The notes under the pieces were generated by a model. That model worked only from the letters and a program-made list of their open reading frames with translations. It had not been told where the DNA came from and searched no databases. Made by a program: the position numbers and the translations under genes. Below, in pieces: positions 1-6,921 of a stretch of 64,000 nucleotides of DNA. Source of the DNA: Acidobacteriota bacterium (GTDB lineage Bacteria > Acidobacteriota > Vicinamibacteria > Vicinamibacterales > UBA2999); assembly GCA_947482665.1 (NCBI GenBank), contig CANKJK010000002.1, positions 62,001 to 126,000 on the forward strand, read 5' to 3'. Positions within the stretch are counted from its first letter, which is position 1. Each line of letters begins with the position of its first letter.

Positions 1-1913
1 CAGGTGGGCTTGAGACGCGGCAGCGTCGCCATCTGCGCCCGCGACTCCACCTGGAAGACGCCGATCGTGTCTGCCTTCTGGAGCATCTCGTAGACGGCCG
101 GGTCGTCCGGCGGGATGCGCGCTAGTTCGAAGGCTGGCTCGCCTGGCTGGCGCGGGCTGGTGTTGATGAGCGCGATGGCCTCCTGCAGCACCGCCATCAT
201 CCCCAGGCCGAGCAGGTCCACCTTCACGATGCCCATGTCGGCGCAGTCGTCCTTGTCCCACTGCACCACCACGCGCCCCGGCATGCTGGCCGGTTCCAGC
301 GGCACCACCGCATCGAGCGCGCCCTGACAGATCACCATGCCGCCCGAGTGCTGCCCGAGATGACGCGGCAGATCCTGAATGGAGCGCCACAGCCCCGCGA
401 AGGTCCTGAGACGTGGCGCCTCCGGGGAGAGCCCCACCGAGGCCATGTCGCGCGCCAGCGTCTCCTCCGGGTCTTTGAACTCGAACCGGTGCATCACCGT
501 GGCGAGCCGGTCGATCTGATTCGTGTCGAGCGCGAGCGCCTTCCCCACTTCACGCGCGGCGCTCTTGCCGCGATAGGTGATCACGTTGGCGGTCATGGCG
601 GCGCCCAGCCGGCCGTATTTTCCGTAGACGTACTGAATCACCCGCTCGCGGCGCTCACCGCTCGGCAGGTCCAGATCGATGTCCGGCCACTCGCCGCGCT
701 CCTCGGAGAGAAACCTCTCGAAGAGCAGGTTCATCGCAATCGGATCGACGGCCGTGATGCCGAGGCTGTAGCAGACGGCGCTGTTGGCGGCCGAGCCGCG
801 CCCCTGGACGAGGATGGACTCGCGCCGGCAGAAGTTGACGATGTCCCACACGATGAGGAAGTAGCCCGCCAGCTTCAGCTTCTCGATGAGCGCCAGCTCG
901 CGCTCGATCTGCGCACGGGCGCGGTCGTGGTACGGCCGGTACCGGTCACGGGCGCCCACTTCGGTCATGTGGCGGAGGAAGGACGCCTCCGTCTCCCCCT
1001 CCGGCACGGGATAGGCCGGGAACCGGTACCCGAGGTCCGCCATCGTGAACTCGAGCCGCTCGGCCAGGGCTTCAGTCGCCATGAGCGCGTCACGCCGATC
1101 CGCAAAGAGCGCCGCCATCGCCTGCGGAGACTTGAGATAGCGCTCGGCGTTCCGCGCCAGCTGCCGGCCCGCCGCATCCACCGTCGTGTGATGCCGCACG
1201 CAGGTCAGCACATCGAAGAGCGGCCGGTCAGGAGGCGCGGCGAACCGCGCCCCGTTGGTCGCAATCATCGGCACGCCGTAGGCACGCGCCATCGCGGAGA
1301 GCGCGGCGTTGTCGGCTTCTTCGTCGCGCAGACAGTGCCGCTGCAACTCCACGCAGACGTGGCCACGACCAAAGAGCCCCACCAGCCGATCGAGCAACCC
1401 GCCGACGCCGTAGTAGCGGGTTTCCAGCAGCGGACGCCCCCCAATAGCCACGAGCCCGCGCGTCGAGCCGTCGAGTTCATCGAGGTGCAGCGCGCCCTCC
1501 CCCTTGGCCGCGCGCAGCTTCATCCGGGTGATGAGGCGGCACAGATGCTGATACCCCTCCTGGCTCTCCACCAGCACCGGCAGACGCCAGAGCGCCAGGG
1601 GATCGGGGGCCGACCGTGCCGCGCGCAGCGGGGGACGCCGGCCAGACCCACGCCCGGCAGACGCGGCACCCTCGCCGGACCCGTCGACATGCGCGGGTGG
1701 GCGTGGGTCGATCGTCAGCTCCGCGCCGATGATGGCGCGCAGGCCCGCCTGCTTCGCGGCCTTATGAAAGCGCGGCGCGCCGTAGAGCCCGTCGGCATCC
1801 AGCAGCGCGAGCGCCGGATAGCCGAGTGTGGCCGCACGCGCGATGAGCGCTTCGGGCAGGGATGCGCCCTGTAAAAAGCTGAACGCGGATGCGGCATGAA
1901 GCTCGATGTACAC
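1..1913 (-). CDS. dnaE2: Error-prone DNA polymerase DnaE2/ImuC, partial (C-terminus outside window)
   Basis: This is the alpha-type polymerase of the ImuA-ImuB-DnaE2 mutasome, which carries out translesion synthesis in bacteria lacking Pol V. About 637 codons are visible. The N-terminus, YIELHAASAFSFLQGAS, is the start of the PHP domain, and the last visible codons, VFQVESRAQMATLPRLKPT, are the polymerase-core signature of DnaE2. The family is usually about 1,050 residues, so roughly 40% lies beyond the left edge. I chose the GTG at 1913 because homologues begin one residue before YIELH; its ribosome binding site is poor. It is the third gene of the operon, 69 bp after imuB. Confidence 0.92.
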   Translation of the reverse strand, partial: MYIELHAASAFSFLQGASLPEALIARAATLGYPALALLDADGLYGAPRFHKAAKQAGLRAIIGAELTIDPRPPAHVDGSGEGAASAGRGSGRRPPLRAARSAPDPLALWRLPVLVESQEGYQHLCRLITRMKLRAAKGEGALHLDELDGSTRGLVAIGGRPLLETRYYGVGGLLDRLVGLFGRGHVCVELQRHCLRDEEADNAALSAMARAYGVPMIATNGARFAAPPDRPLFDVLTCVRHHTTVDAAGRQLARNAERYLKSPQAMAALFADRRDALMATEALAERLEFTMADLGYRFPAYPVPEGETEASFLRHMTEVGARDRYRPYHDRARAQIERELALIEKLKLAGYFLIVWDIVNFCRRESILVQGRGSAANSAVCYSLGITAVDPIAMNLLFERFLSEERGEWPDIDLDLPSGERRERVIQYVYGKYGRLGAAMTANVITYRGKSAAREVGKALALDTNQIDRLATVMHRFEFKDPEETLARDMASVGLSPEAPRLRTFAGLWRSIQDLPRHLGQHSGGMVICQGALDAVVPLEPASMPGRVVVQWDKDDCADMGIVKVDLLGLGMMAVLQEAIALINTSPRQPGEPAFELARIPPDDPAVYEMLQKADTIGVFQVESRAQMATLPRLKPT

Positions 1914-1982
1914 GAGACGGCCCAGGCAAGACGAAGCTCGAAAGACGGCGGCGGTCGAGAGCGGTGCGCGTTGAAAGCGGTG

Positions 1983-3413
1983 CTAATCAAGCACCGCGTC
2001 GATGAACCAGGTCTGAGCGAGGCGGTCCTGGAACAGGAGGCACGTGGTGCCGTCCGCGAAGGTCACATCCCATTCGTCGCGATCCCACGGCGCGGACGCC
2101 CCGCCGGCACGACGCTCAAGCGGCGACGACTCCTGCCACCAGCCGCCCGACGTCCGCCAGGGACCCGCGCACTGCGTCACATGGCCAGCCGCCACGCCGC
2201 GACGGTCCACGAGCACGAGCCGGGGCTCGCCCTCCTCCACCTTCACGCGGGCCGGCACGGGACGGCGGAACCGCCGCACCGCCATCGCGGCGCGCGGCTG
2301 GGCTGACGCCAGCCAGTCATCCCGATCCGCGCGCACCGTCGCCAGCGGGCTGTCCTGCGCGTGGGCCATCTCGCGCGGCGCAAAGGGCTGGAGCGCACAG
2401 GCATCCGGCTGCCAGGAATCCACCAGCACGGGAGACCCGGCGCGGCCCTCCCCCATCAGCGCCCCCAGGCGGGCCATGAGCGTGGAGAGTTGCTCGGGCG
2501 CCGGAATGGGACGCGTGAGCAGCGAGTGCTGCAGCACGCGGCCGGGTGTCGGGTCCACGGCCACTTCCACGCGGTCGATGCCGGCCGTGGGCGGATGCGA
2601 TTCCAGATCGAGCTGCACCAGCGTGCGCAGCGTCCGTGCATCACGGATCGGCGTCGGCAGTTGCAGCGTCCGCGTGTAGACCTCGCGGGTCACCAGATGC
2701 AGGCGCACGTGGAGGACGGCGGCCCCGCGACCCCGCCGTTCGAGATGCTCGGCCAGCGGATCAATCAGCCGGGCCAGCACAAACGCGAGCGGCTCGAGGC
2801 CTTCGATGGGCCATTCCAGTTCCATCGCCTGCTCGAAACGCTCCTCGGGCACTGACGGCACCAGCGGCGCCAGGTCTTCGCCACGGGCCAGGCGCTGCCA
2901 CGCCGCCCCTTCCTGCCCGAGCCGTGCCGCGATACCCGCCGGCGGGAGGGCCGCGAAATCGTGGAGCGTCTGCACGCCCCAGCGCTTGAGCGTCACGATG
3001 TCTGGTTCGGTCGCGGCCACCGCGGGACCATCAGCCGCGCTCGAGGCCACCGCCACCGGGAGCAAATCGATGGGGAGGGCGCCCACGATCTGGCGGACGT
3101 CCTCCCCTTCCGCCACCGAGATCCCCGGTCGCGCATGCGCGAGCAGGCGTGCCGCCGTCCGCGTGGACGCCACCGCCACCCGCACGCGCACGCCGCGGTC
3201 CGCGGCGAGCCGCCGGAGTTCATGCGCGATGGCGCGCGCGTCACCGAAGAGCGCGGTCAGCCCACTGGCATCGAGCGTCACCGCCCGAGGGCCATCCACG
3301 GCAATGCGGGGTGAGCCCAGCCGCGCGACATCCACCAGTGCGGCGGTCGGCGTCCCCTCTGCCGCGACGAGAGCCGCATAGAGCGGAGCCTCCGCGGCGC
3401 CCTTAGCTGGCAT
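1983..3413 (-). CDS. imuB: ImuB, Y-family polymerase-like mutasome adaptor
   Basis: ImuB resembles a Y-family polymerase but is normally catalytically inactive; it links DnaE2 to the sliding clamp and ImuA. The 476-residue product has the Y-family little-finger and thumb features: ALFGDARAIAHELRRLAAD, RLARGEDLAPLVP and FEQAMELEWPIEGLEPLAF. The N-terminus is compact and I see none of the acidic palm residues of active polymerases. The ATG at 3413 is preferred to the upstream GTG at 3428. Either start overlaps the end of imuA, so translation is probably coupled. Confidence 0.88.
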   Translation of the reverse strand: MPAKGAAEAPLYAALVAAEGTPTAALVDVARLGSPRIAVDGPRAVTLDASGLTALFGDARAIAHELRRLAADRGVRVRVAVASTRTAARLLAHARPGISVAEGEDVRQIVGALPIDLLPVAVASSAADGPAVAATEPDIVTLKRWGVQTLHDFAALPPAGIAARLGQEGAAWQRLARGEDLAPLVPSVPEERFEQAMELEWPIEGLEPLAFVLARLIDPLAEHLERRGRGAAVLHVRLHLVTREVYTRTLQLPTPIRDARTLRTLVQLDLESHPPTAGIDRVEVAVDPTPGRVLQHSLLTRPIPAPEQLSTLMARLGALMGEGRAGSPVLVDSWQPDACALQPFAPREMAHAQDSPLATVRADRDDWLASAQPRAAMAVRRFRRPVPARVKVEEGEPRLVLVDRRGVAAGHVTQCAGPWRTSGGWWQESSPLERRAGGASAPWDRDEWDVTFADGTTCLLFQDRLAQTWFIDAVLD

Positions 3414-4191
3414 GGACCGCTCGCGCACTGGCCCGCCAGTCCATCACCGTGTCGGCGCAGGCAAAGGCCCCTTCGGCCGCCCGCCTGGGAGAGAGCACCC
3501 GCCCCGTCACATCCAGACCGGAGAGACGATGACTCCGGCCCGAGTCACCCGCCCACCGGGCCCGGGCCAGCGCCCCGTCCAGCAGCACCGTCAGGCCGCC
3601 CGCACTCCGCGCCAGCGGGCGGTCCACGAGCAGCACGCAGGCGGTCTCGCGTCCCTCGATGGCACGCTGCACCCGCAGCCAGGTCGTGCGCGGCACCACG
3701 GCCAGCGAGGGCGCCGGCACATCGCCGAGATCCATGGCCACCACGCCGAAGCCGCCCGCCTGCAGGATCAGGTTGATCGCTTTCAGCCCGCGCTCAAGCG
3801 CCCGCTCCGTCAGCGCGCGGCCCGCCGCGCCATGGAGGGCACAGCCATCCCCCCGCACCCACAGCAGCCGCGAGAGGTCCACGCCCGCCGCCACGGCCGA
3901 TGCCACATCCAGCCGGTCAAACGGATCCACCAGCGCGACGATCTCGCCCCGGCGCGTGGCCGCCGCGAACGTGCTCAGCAGGAGCGTGGTCCGGCCCGAG
4001 GACGCCGGGCCGGCAATCTCGGAGAGCTGCCCCTTCGGCAGCCCGCCCTGGAGCACGGCATCGATCGGCGGCAGCGCCGAGGGCACCCGCTCCACCGGAT
4101 CCGCCTGCGCGGGGCGCGCGGATGTCAGGGTGACGTCAAGCTGCCGGGCACGAAGGGCGGATTCCAGAAGGGCCAGTGATGTTTTCGCCAT
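3403..4191 (-). CDS. imuA: ImuA, RecA-like mutasome accessory protein
   Basis: This 262-residue RecA/SulA-related protein is first in the imuA-imuB-dnaE2 operon. The core starts with LPPIDAVLQGGLPKGQLSEI and a Walker-A-like loop, GPASSGRTT (residues 61-69), in which the usual lysine is arginine. A Walker B-like stretch, GGFGVVAMDLGD, follows. ImuA homologues act with ImuB and DnaE2 in damage-induced mutagenesis, and recent work links them to RecA binding. The ATG at 4191 fits the promoter just upstream. The altered Walker A suggests weak or absent ATP hydrolysis; this is inference. Confidence 0.85.
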   Translation of the reverse strand: MAKTSLALLESALRARQLDVTLTSARPAQADPVERVPSALPPIDAVLQGGLPKGQLSEIAGPASSGRTTLLLSTFAAATRRGEIVALVDPFDRLDVASAVAAGVDLSRLLWVRGDGCALHGAAGRALTERALERGLKAINLILQAGGFGVVAMDLGDVPAPSLAVVPRTTWLRVQRAIEGRETACVLLVDRPLARSAGGLTVLLDGALARARWAGDSGRSHRLSGLDVTGRVLSPRRAAEGAFACADTVMDWRASARAVHAS

Positions 4192-4194
4192 ATG

Positions 4195-4246
4195 TTCGCC
4201 TCACGCGTGAAGGCGAAAATGTAGCGAAAACCCGATCCGATATCAA
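4195..4246 (-). promoter_or_regulatory. Promoter and probable SOS operator of the imu operon
   Basis: Read on the minus strand, TTGATA (4246-4241), a 17 bp spacer and TACATT (4223-4218) form a near-consensus sigma-70 promoter. The -10 element sits between two direct copies of TTTTCGC (4230-4224 and 4219-4213, 11 bp apart). A further inverted repeat, TTCGCCT-N9-AGGCGAA (4195-4217), lies between the expected transcription start and the imuA ATG. imu cassettes are usually LexA-repressed, so these repeats are the natural operator candidates. The LexA motif of this lineage is not known to me, so the assignment is an inference. Confidence 0.55.
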
Positions 4247-4312
4247 CAGAAATCCAGAGGCGCCCTTGAAGGGGCGAAAGACAACCTGACTCCCGTTGAC
4301 GGAAACTTCTTC

Positions 4313-4332
4313 ATAAGTGCACGATAAGTGCA
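4313..4332 (+). promoter_or_regulatory. Probable autoregulatory operator of vapBC
   Basis: ATAAGTGCA occurs twice as a direct repeat 11 bp apart (4313-4321 and 4324-4332), with TGCAC and GTGCA forming an inverted repeat inside it. The second copy runs into the vapB start codon. VapB-VapC complexes usually repress their own promoter through short repeats next to the start, so this is a plausible binding site. A possible -35 element, TTGACG, lies at 4296-4301; no convincing -10 was seen. Confidence 0.45.
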
Positions 4333-4565
4333 TGGCTGTTAAAACCATCACGATCGACATGGCCGCCTACAACCTGCTCTCGCGGCACAAGGGCGCAGGC
4401 CAATCGTTTTCCCAGGTCATCAAGGCGCACTTCGGCCGGCAGCCGACCGCCGCCAGCTTCCGGACGCTGGCACGCGCCATCCGCATCAGCGAGGGAGCGC
4501 TCGACGCGATGGACGCGCAGGTGCGGACGCGCTCGAAGCATCCCGCCCGGGCGGTCACGCGATGA
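4332..4565 (+). CDS. vapB: VapB-type antitoxin
   Basis: A 77-residue antitoxin beginning MAVKTITIDMAAYNLLSRHK, a pattern typical of VapB proteins paired with PIN toxins: a beta strand, then AYNLL and a FSQVI helix, giving a ribbon-helix-helix-like DNA-binding head. The basic C-terminal half would wrap the toxin. The ATG at 4332 is preferred to the in-frame ATG at 4317 because the family starts at MAVKTI and the repeat operator overlaps it. Its stop overlaps the toxin start (ATGA), the usual coupling in such pairs. Confidence 0.8.
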   Translation: MAVKTITIDMAAYNLLSRHKGAGQSFSQVIKAHFGRQPTAASFRTLARAIRISEGALDAMDAQVRTRSKHPARAVTR

Positions 4566-4969
4566 TTCACCTGGATAGCTGCCTGCTCATCGACCTGCTC
4601 CGGGAGTCCGCCAGCGACCGCCCAGGCCCGGCATTCGAGCTGCTGGAAACACTGGACGACGGTGAGATCCTGGCCACGTCCGTCCACGTCGTCTCGGAGC
4701 TGCGCGCCGGAGCTGAACTGGCACGCCAGCCCCTCAAGGAACACGAAGCGCTGGATCAACTGCTGAGTGGGCTCCTCATTGCGTATCCCGACGCGCGGTT
4801 TCCCCTGCTCTACGGACGCCTGCTCGCTGCCACCGGGCGGACCGGCAGGCCGATCGCGACCATGGACCTGCTGATTGCAACGGCCGCGCTCATCGATGAC
4901 GCGCCGCTCGTGACGCGAAACCTGAAGGACTTCTCACGCGTGCCAGGGCTCCGCGTCCTCGGCTATTAA
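4562..4969 (+). CDS. vapC: VapC toxin, PIN-domain ribonuclease
   Basis: A 135-residue PIN-domain protein. Acidic metal-binding residues are in the expected places: D5 in MIHLDSCLLIDLL, E46 in VVSELRAG, D102 in TMDLLIATAAL, and N120/D123 in TRNLKDFSRV. VapC toxins are Mg-dependent RNases that cleave tRNA or rRNA and are held inactive by VapB. The ATG overlaps the antitoxin stop by 4 bp. The gene appears intact and active. Confidence 0.88.
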   Translation: MIHLDSCLLIDLLRESASDRPGPAFELLETLDDGEILATSVHVVSELRAGAELARQPLKEHEALDQLLSGLLIAYPDARFPLLYGRLLAATGRTGRPIATMDLLIATAALIDDAPLVTRNLKDFSRVPGLRVLGY

Positions 4970-5013
4970 GAGTCCCTCGGCCTCGTCATCACCGTGCCAG
5001 CCGCCGGCACCAC

Positions 5014-5053
5014 GTAACAGCCGTGTAACGAATATGTAAATTCAGGCTAGGAT
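5014..5053 (+). promoter_or_regulatory. Pho-box-like promoter of the DUF47-pit operon
   Basis: Three units lie exactly 11 bp apart: GTAAC (5014), GTAAC (5025) and GTAAA (5036). A TAGGAT -10 element is at 5048-5053. The units match those upstream of pstS and the PhoB-type gene later in the window, but here the -10 begins 12 bp after the last unit starts, not 15, and there is no fourth unit. PhoB sites in other bacteria are also 11 bp direct repeats replacing the -35 element. Confidence 0.6.
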
Positions 5054-5079
5054 CCAGACCGCTCCCATCCCGAGGACAC

Positions 5080-5697
5080 ATGCGATTCAGTCTGATTCCC
5101 AAGGAAGAACAGTTCTTCAAGGATTTCGCGGTGCTGGCCGCCCACGTCCGCGAGGGCGCCGAAGCCCTCCGGGTCATGCTGGCCACCAACCAGATCACCC
5201 CCGAGGCCGTGACGGCCATCAAGGATCTGGAACACACCTGCGACAAATACACGAAGGGCATCATCGACCGCCTGAACCGGACGTTTGTCACCCCGCTCGA
5301 CCGGGAAGACATCCACACCCTGGCCATCTCACTTGACGATGTGATGGACGCCGTGGACTCGGCCGCAGCCATCATCAAGCTCTACCGCATTTCCGCCATC
5401 CGGCCAGGCGCCCTTCGCCTCACCGAGATCATCGAGGACTCCGCGAAGCTCCTGCACGAAGCCTTCACCATCATGGAGAAGAAGGATGGCGTGCGGGAAC
5501 TCTGCGCCCGGGTGAACCAGCTCGAGCACGAAGCCGACCGTGTGCACCAGGACGCCATCGTGTCGCTCTTCGACGAAGAGAAGGACCCGATCGCCGTCAT
5601 CAAGTGGAAGGAAATCCTCGACGTGCTCGAGGCCGCCACTGACCGGTGCGAAGACGTGGCCGACGCGCTCGAAGGCGTCGTCGTCAAGCACGGCTAG
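5080..5697 (+). CDS. DUF47 (PhoU-like) Pit accessory protein
   Basis: A 205-residue all-helical protein of the DUF47/PhoU-like family, which is almost always encoded beside Pit transporters and is thought to modulate them. Signature stretches are LIPKEEQFFKDFAVLA near the N-terminus, LDREDIHTLAISLDDVMDAV around residues 72-91 and the final EATDRCEDVADALEGVVVKH. The start is ATG 5080 behind GAGGA (5072-5076). It lies 17 bp before pit in the same direction, behind a Pho-box-like promoter. It is cytoplasmic, with no membrane segment. Confidence 0.9.
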   Translation: MRFSLIPKEEQFFKDFAVLAAHVREGAEALRVMLATNQITPEAVTAIKDLEHTCDKYTKGIIDRLNRTFVTPLDREDIHTLAISLDDVMDAVDSAAAIIKLYRISAIRPGALRLTEIIEDSAKLLHEAFTIMEKKDGVRELCARVNQLEHEADRVHQDAIVSLFDEEKDPIAVIKWKEILDVLEAATDRCEDVADALEGVVVKHG

Positions 5698-5714
5698 CGC
5701 GTCCCCGCTCCGCC

Positions 5715-6731
5715 ATGGATTCCACCCTGCTGGCCGTCATCGCCATCATTGCCGTCGCGCTCGTCTTCGACTACATCAACGGCTTCCACGACGCGGCCAA
5801 CTCGATCGCCACCGTCGTCTCGACGCGCGTGCTCACGCCAGGCCAGGCCGTGCTCTGGGCCGCCTTCTTCAACTTCGCCGCGGCCTTCCTCTTCGGCACC
5901 GCCGTCGCCAAGACGGTCGGCGCCGGCATGGTGGATCTGAAAGTCGTCACGTTCACAGTGATCTTCTCGGGCCTCATCGGCGCCATCGTCTGGGATCTGA
6001 TCACCTGGTACTTCGGCCTCCCGACCAGCTCATCGCACGCGCTCTTCGGCGGCTATGCGGGCGCCGCGGTGGTCAAGGCCGGCTTTGGCGCGATCATCGT
6101 GTCGGGGTGGACCAAGACGCTCATCTTCATCGTCGTGGCCCCCATCGTCGGCCTGGTCGTCGGCTGGCTCCTGATGTCGCTCAGCCTCAACATCTTCCGC
6201 AACTCCACGCCCCGCCGGGTCGATGGCTTCTTCCGCCGGATGCAACTGGTGTCCGCCGCCGCGTTCAGCCTGATGCATGGCGCCAATGACGCGCAGAAGA
6301 CCATGGGCATCATCTCGGGCGCGCTGGTCACTGGCGGATTCCTGCACATGGGCCCCAAAGGCCTGCCCATCCCCTTCTGGGTGGAACTGGCCGCCTACAC
6401 GGCCATCGGCCTCGGCACACTCTCGGGCGGGTGGCGCATCATCCACACGATGGGATCCAAGATCACGCGGCTCCAGCCGATTGGCGGCTTTGCGGCGGAA
6501 ACCGGCGCGGCGCTCGCCATCTTCATTGCCACGCACTTCGGTGTGGGAATCAGCACCACGCACACCATCACCGGCGCCATCGTGGGCGTCGGCTCCACCC
6601 GGCGCCTCTCGGCCGTCCGCTGGGGGGTCGCCGGCCAGATCGTGTGGGCGTGGGTCCTCACCATCCCCGCGGCGGCCCTCATCGGCGCGCTCTGCTACGA
6701 GCTGGCATCGTTCATCACCGGCGCAGCATAA
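5715..6731 (+). CDS. pit: Inorganic phosphate transporter, Pit family
   Basis: A 338-residue integral membrane protein with both Pit signature repeats: FDYINGFHDAANSIATV near residue 18 and LMHGANDAQKTMGII in the second half. Pit carriers move metal-phosphate complexes with protons or cations and are the low-affinity counterpart of Pst. The ATG at 5715 starts directly at the first membrane helix; the upstream in-frame ATG at 5646 would add an arginine-rich run from the end of the previous gene. Arsenate enters through the same carrier, which is relevant to the ars genes 17 kb away. Confidence 0.93.
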   Translation: MDSTLLAVIAIIAVALVFDYINGFHDAANSIATVVSTRVLTPGQAVLWAAFFNFAAAFLFGTAVAKTVGAGMVDLKVVTFTVIFSGLIGAIVWDLITWYFGLPTSSSHALFGGYAGAAVVKAGFGAIIVSGWTKTLIFIVVAPIVGLVVGWLLMSLSLNIFRNSTPRRVDGFFRRMQLVSAAAFSLMHGANDAQKTMGIISGALVTGGFLHMGPKGLPIPFWVELAAYTAIGLGTLSGGWRIIHTMGSKITRLQPIGGFAAETGAALAIFIATHFGVGISTTHTITGAIVGVGSTRRLSAVRWGVAGQIVWAWVLTIPAAALIGALCYELASFITGAA

Positions 6732-6870
6732 GCCCCCCCAACCGCCGCCGTCAGGCTCGGCCGTCAGACGGGACCTACCGGGCGCCAGCCCGCGCCCGCG
6801 CCGCCGCGCCACCGCTGGCAGGGCCATCTTGCGACAGGCACTTTTCCGGCTTCCGCACCTCAGTCCCCTG

Positions 6871-6916
6871 TAATATTCTCCGCCTCTCGCGCCGTGTCGC
6901 GCGAGGCACAAGGAGG
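6871..6916 (+). promoter_or_regulatory. Possible -10 and strong ribosome binding site of the first TonB receptor gene
   Basis: The 187 bp between pit and the TonB receptor gene contains TAATAT (6871-6876), a good -10 hexamer with no clear -35, and AAGGAGG (6910-6916) five bases before the ATG at 6922. No Pho-type 11 bp repeat is visible, unlike the second receptor gene. The rest of the gap holds no reading frame I can support. Confidence 0.4.
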
Positions 6917-6921
6917 TCTTG

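Noticed and set aside
348-1874. A 508-codon plus-strand open frame
   Set aside because: It is antisense to dnaE2, whose PHP and polymerase motifs are unmistakable. The plus-strand product is arginine- and histidine-rich without any recognisable fold.
1983-3413. Active Y-family DNA polymerase (DinB/UmuC)
   Set aside because: The gene sits between imuA and dnaE2 and I see no acidic palm motif of active enzymes, so ImuB is the better call.
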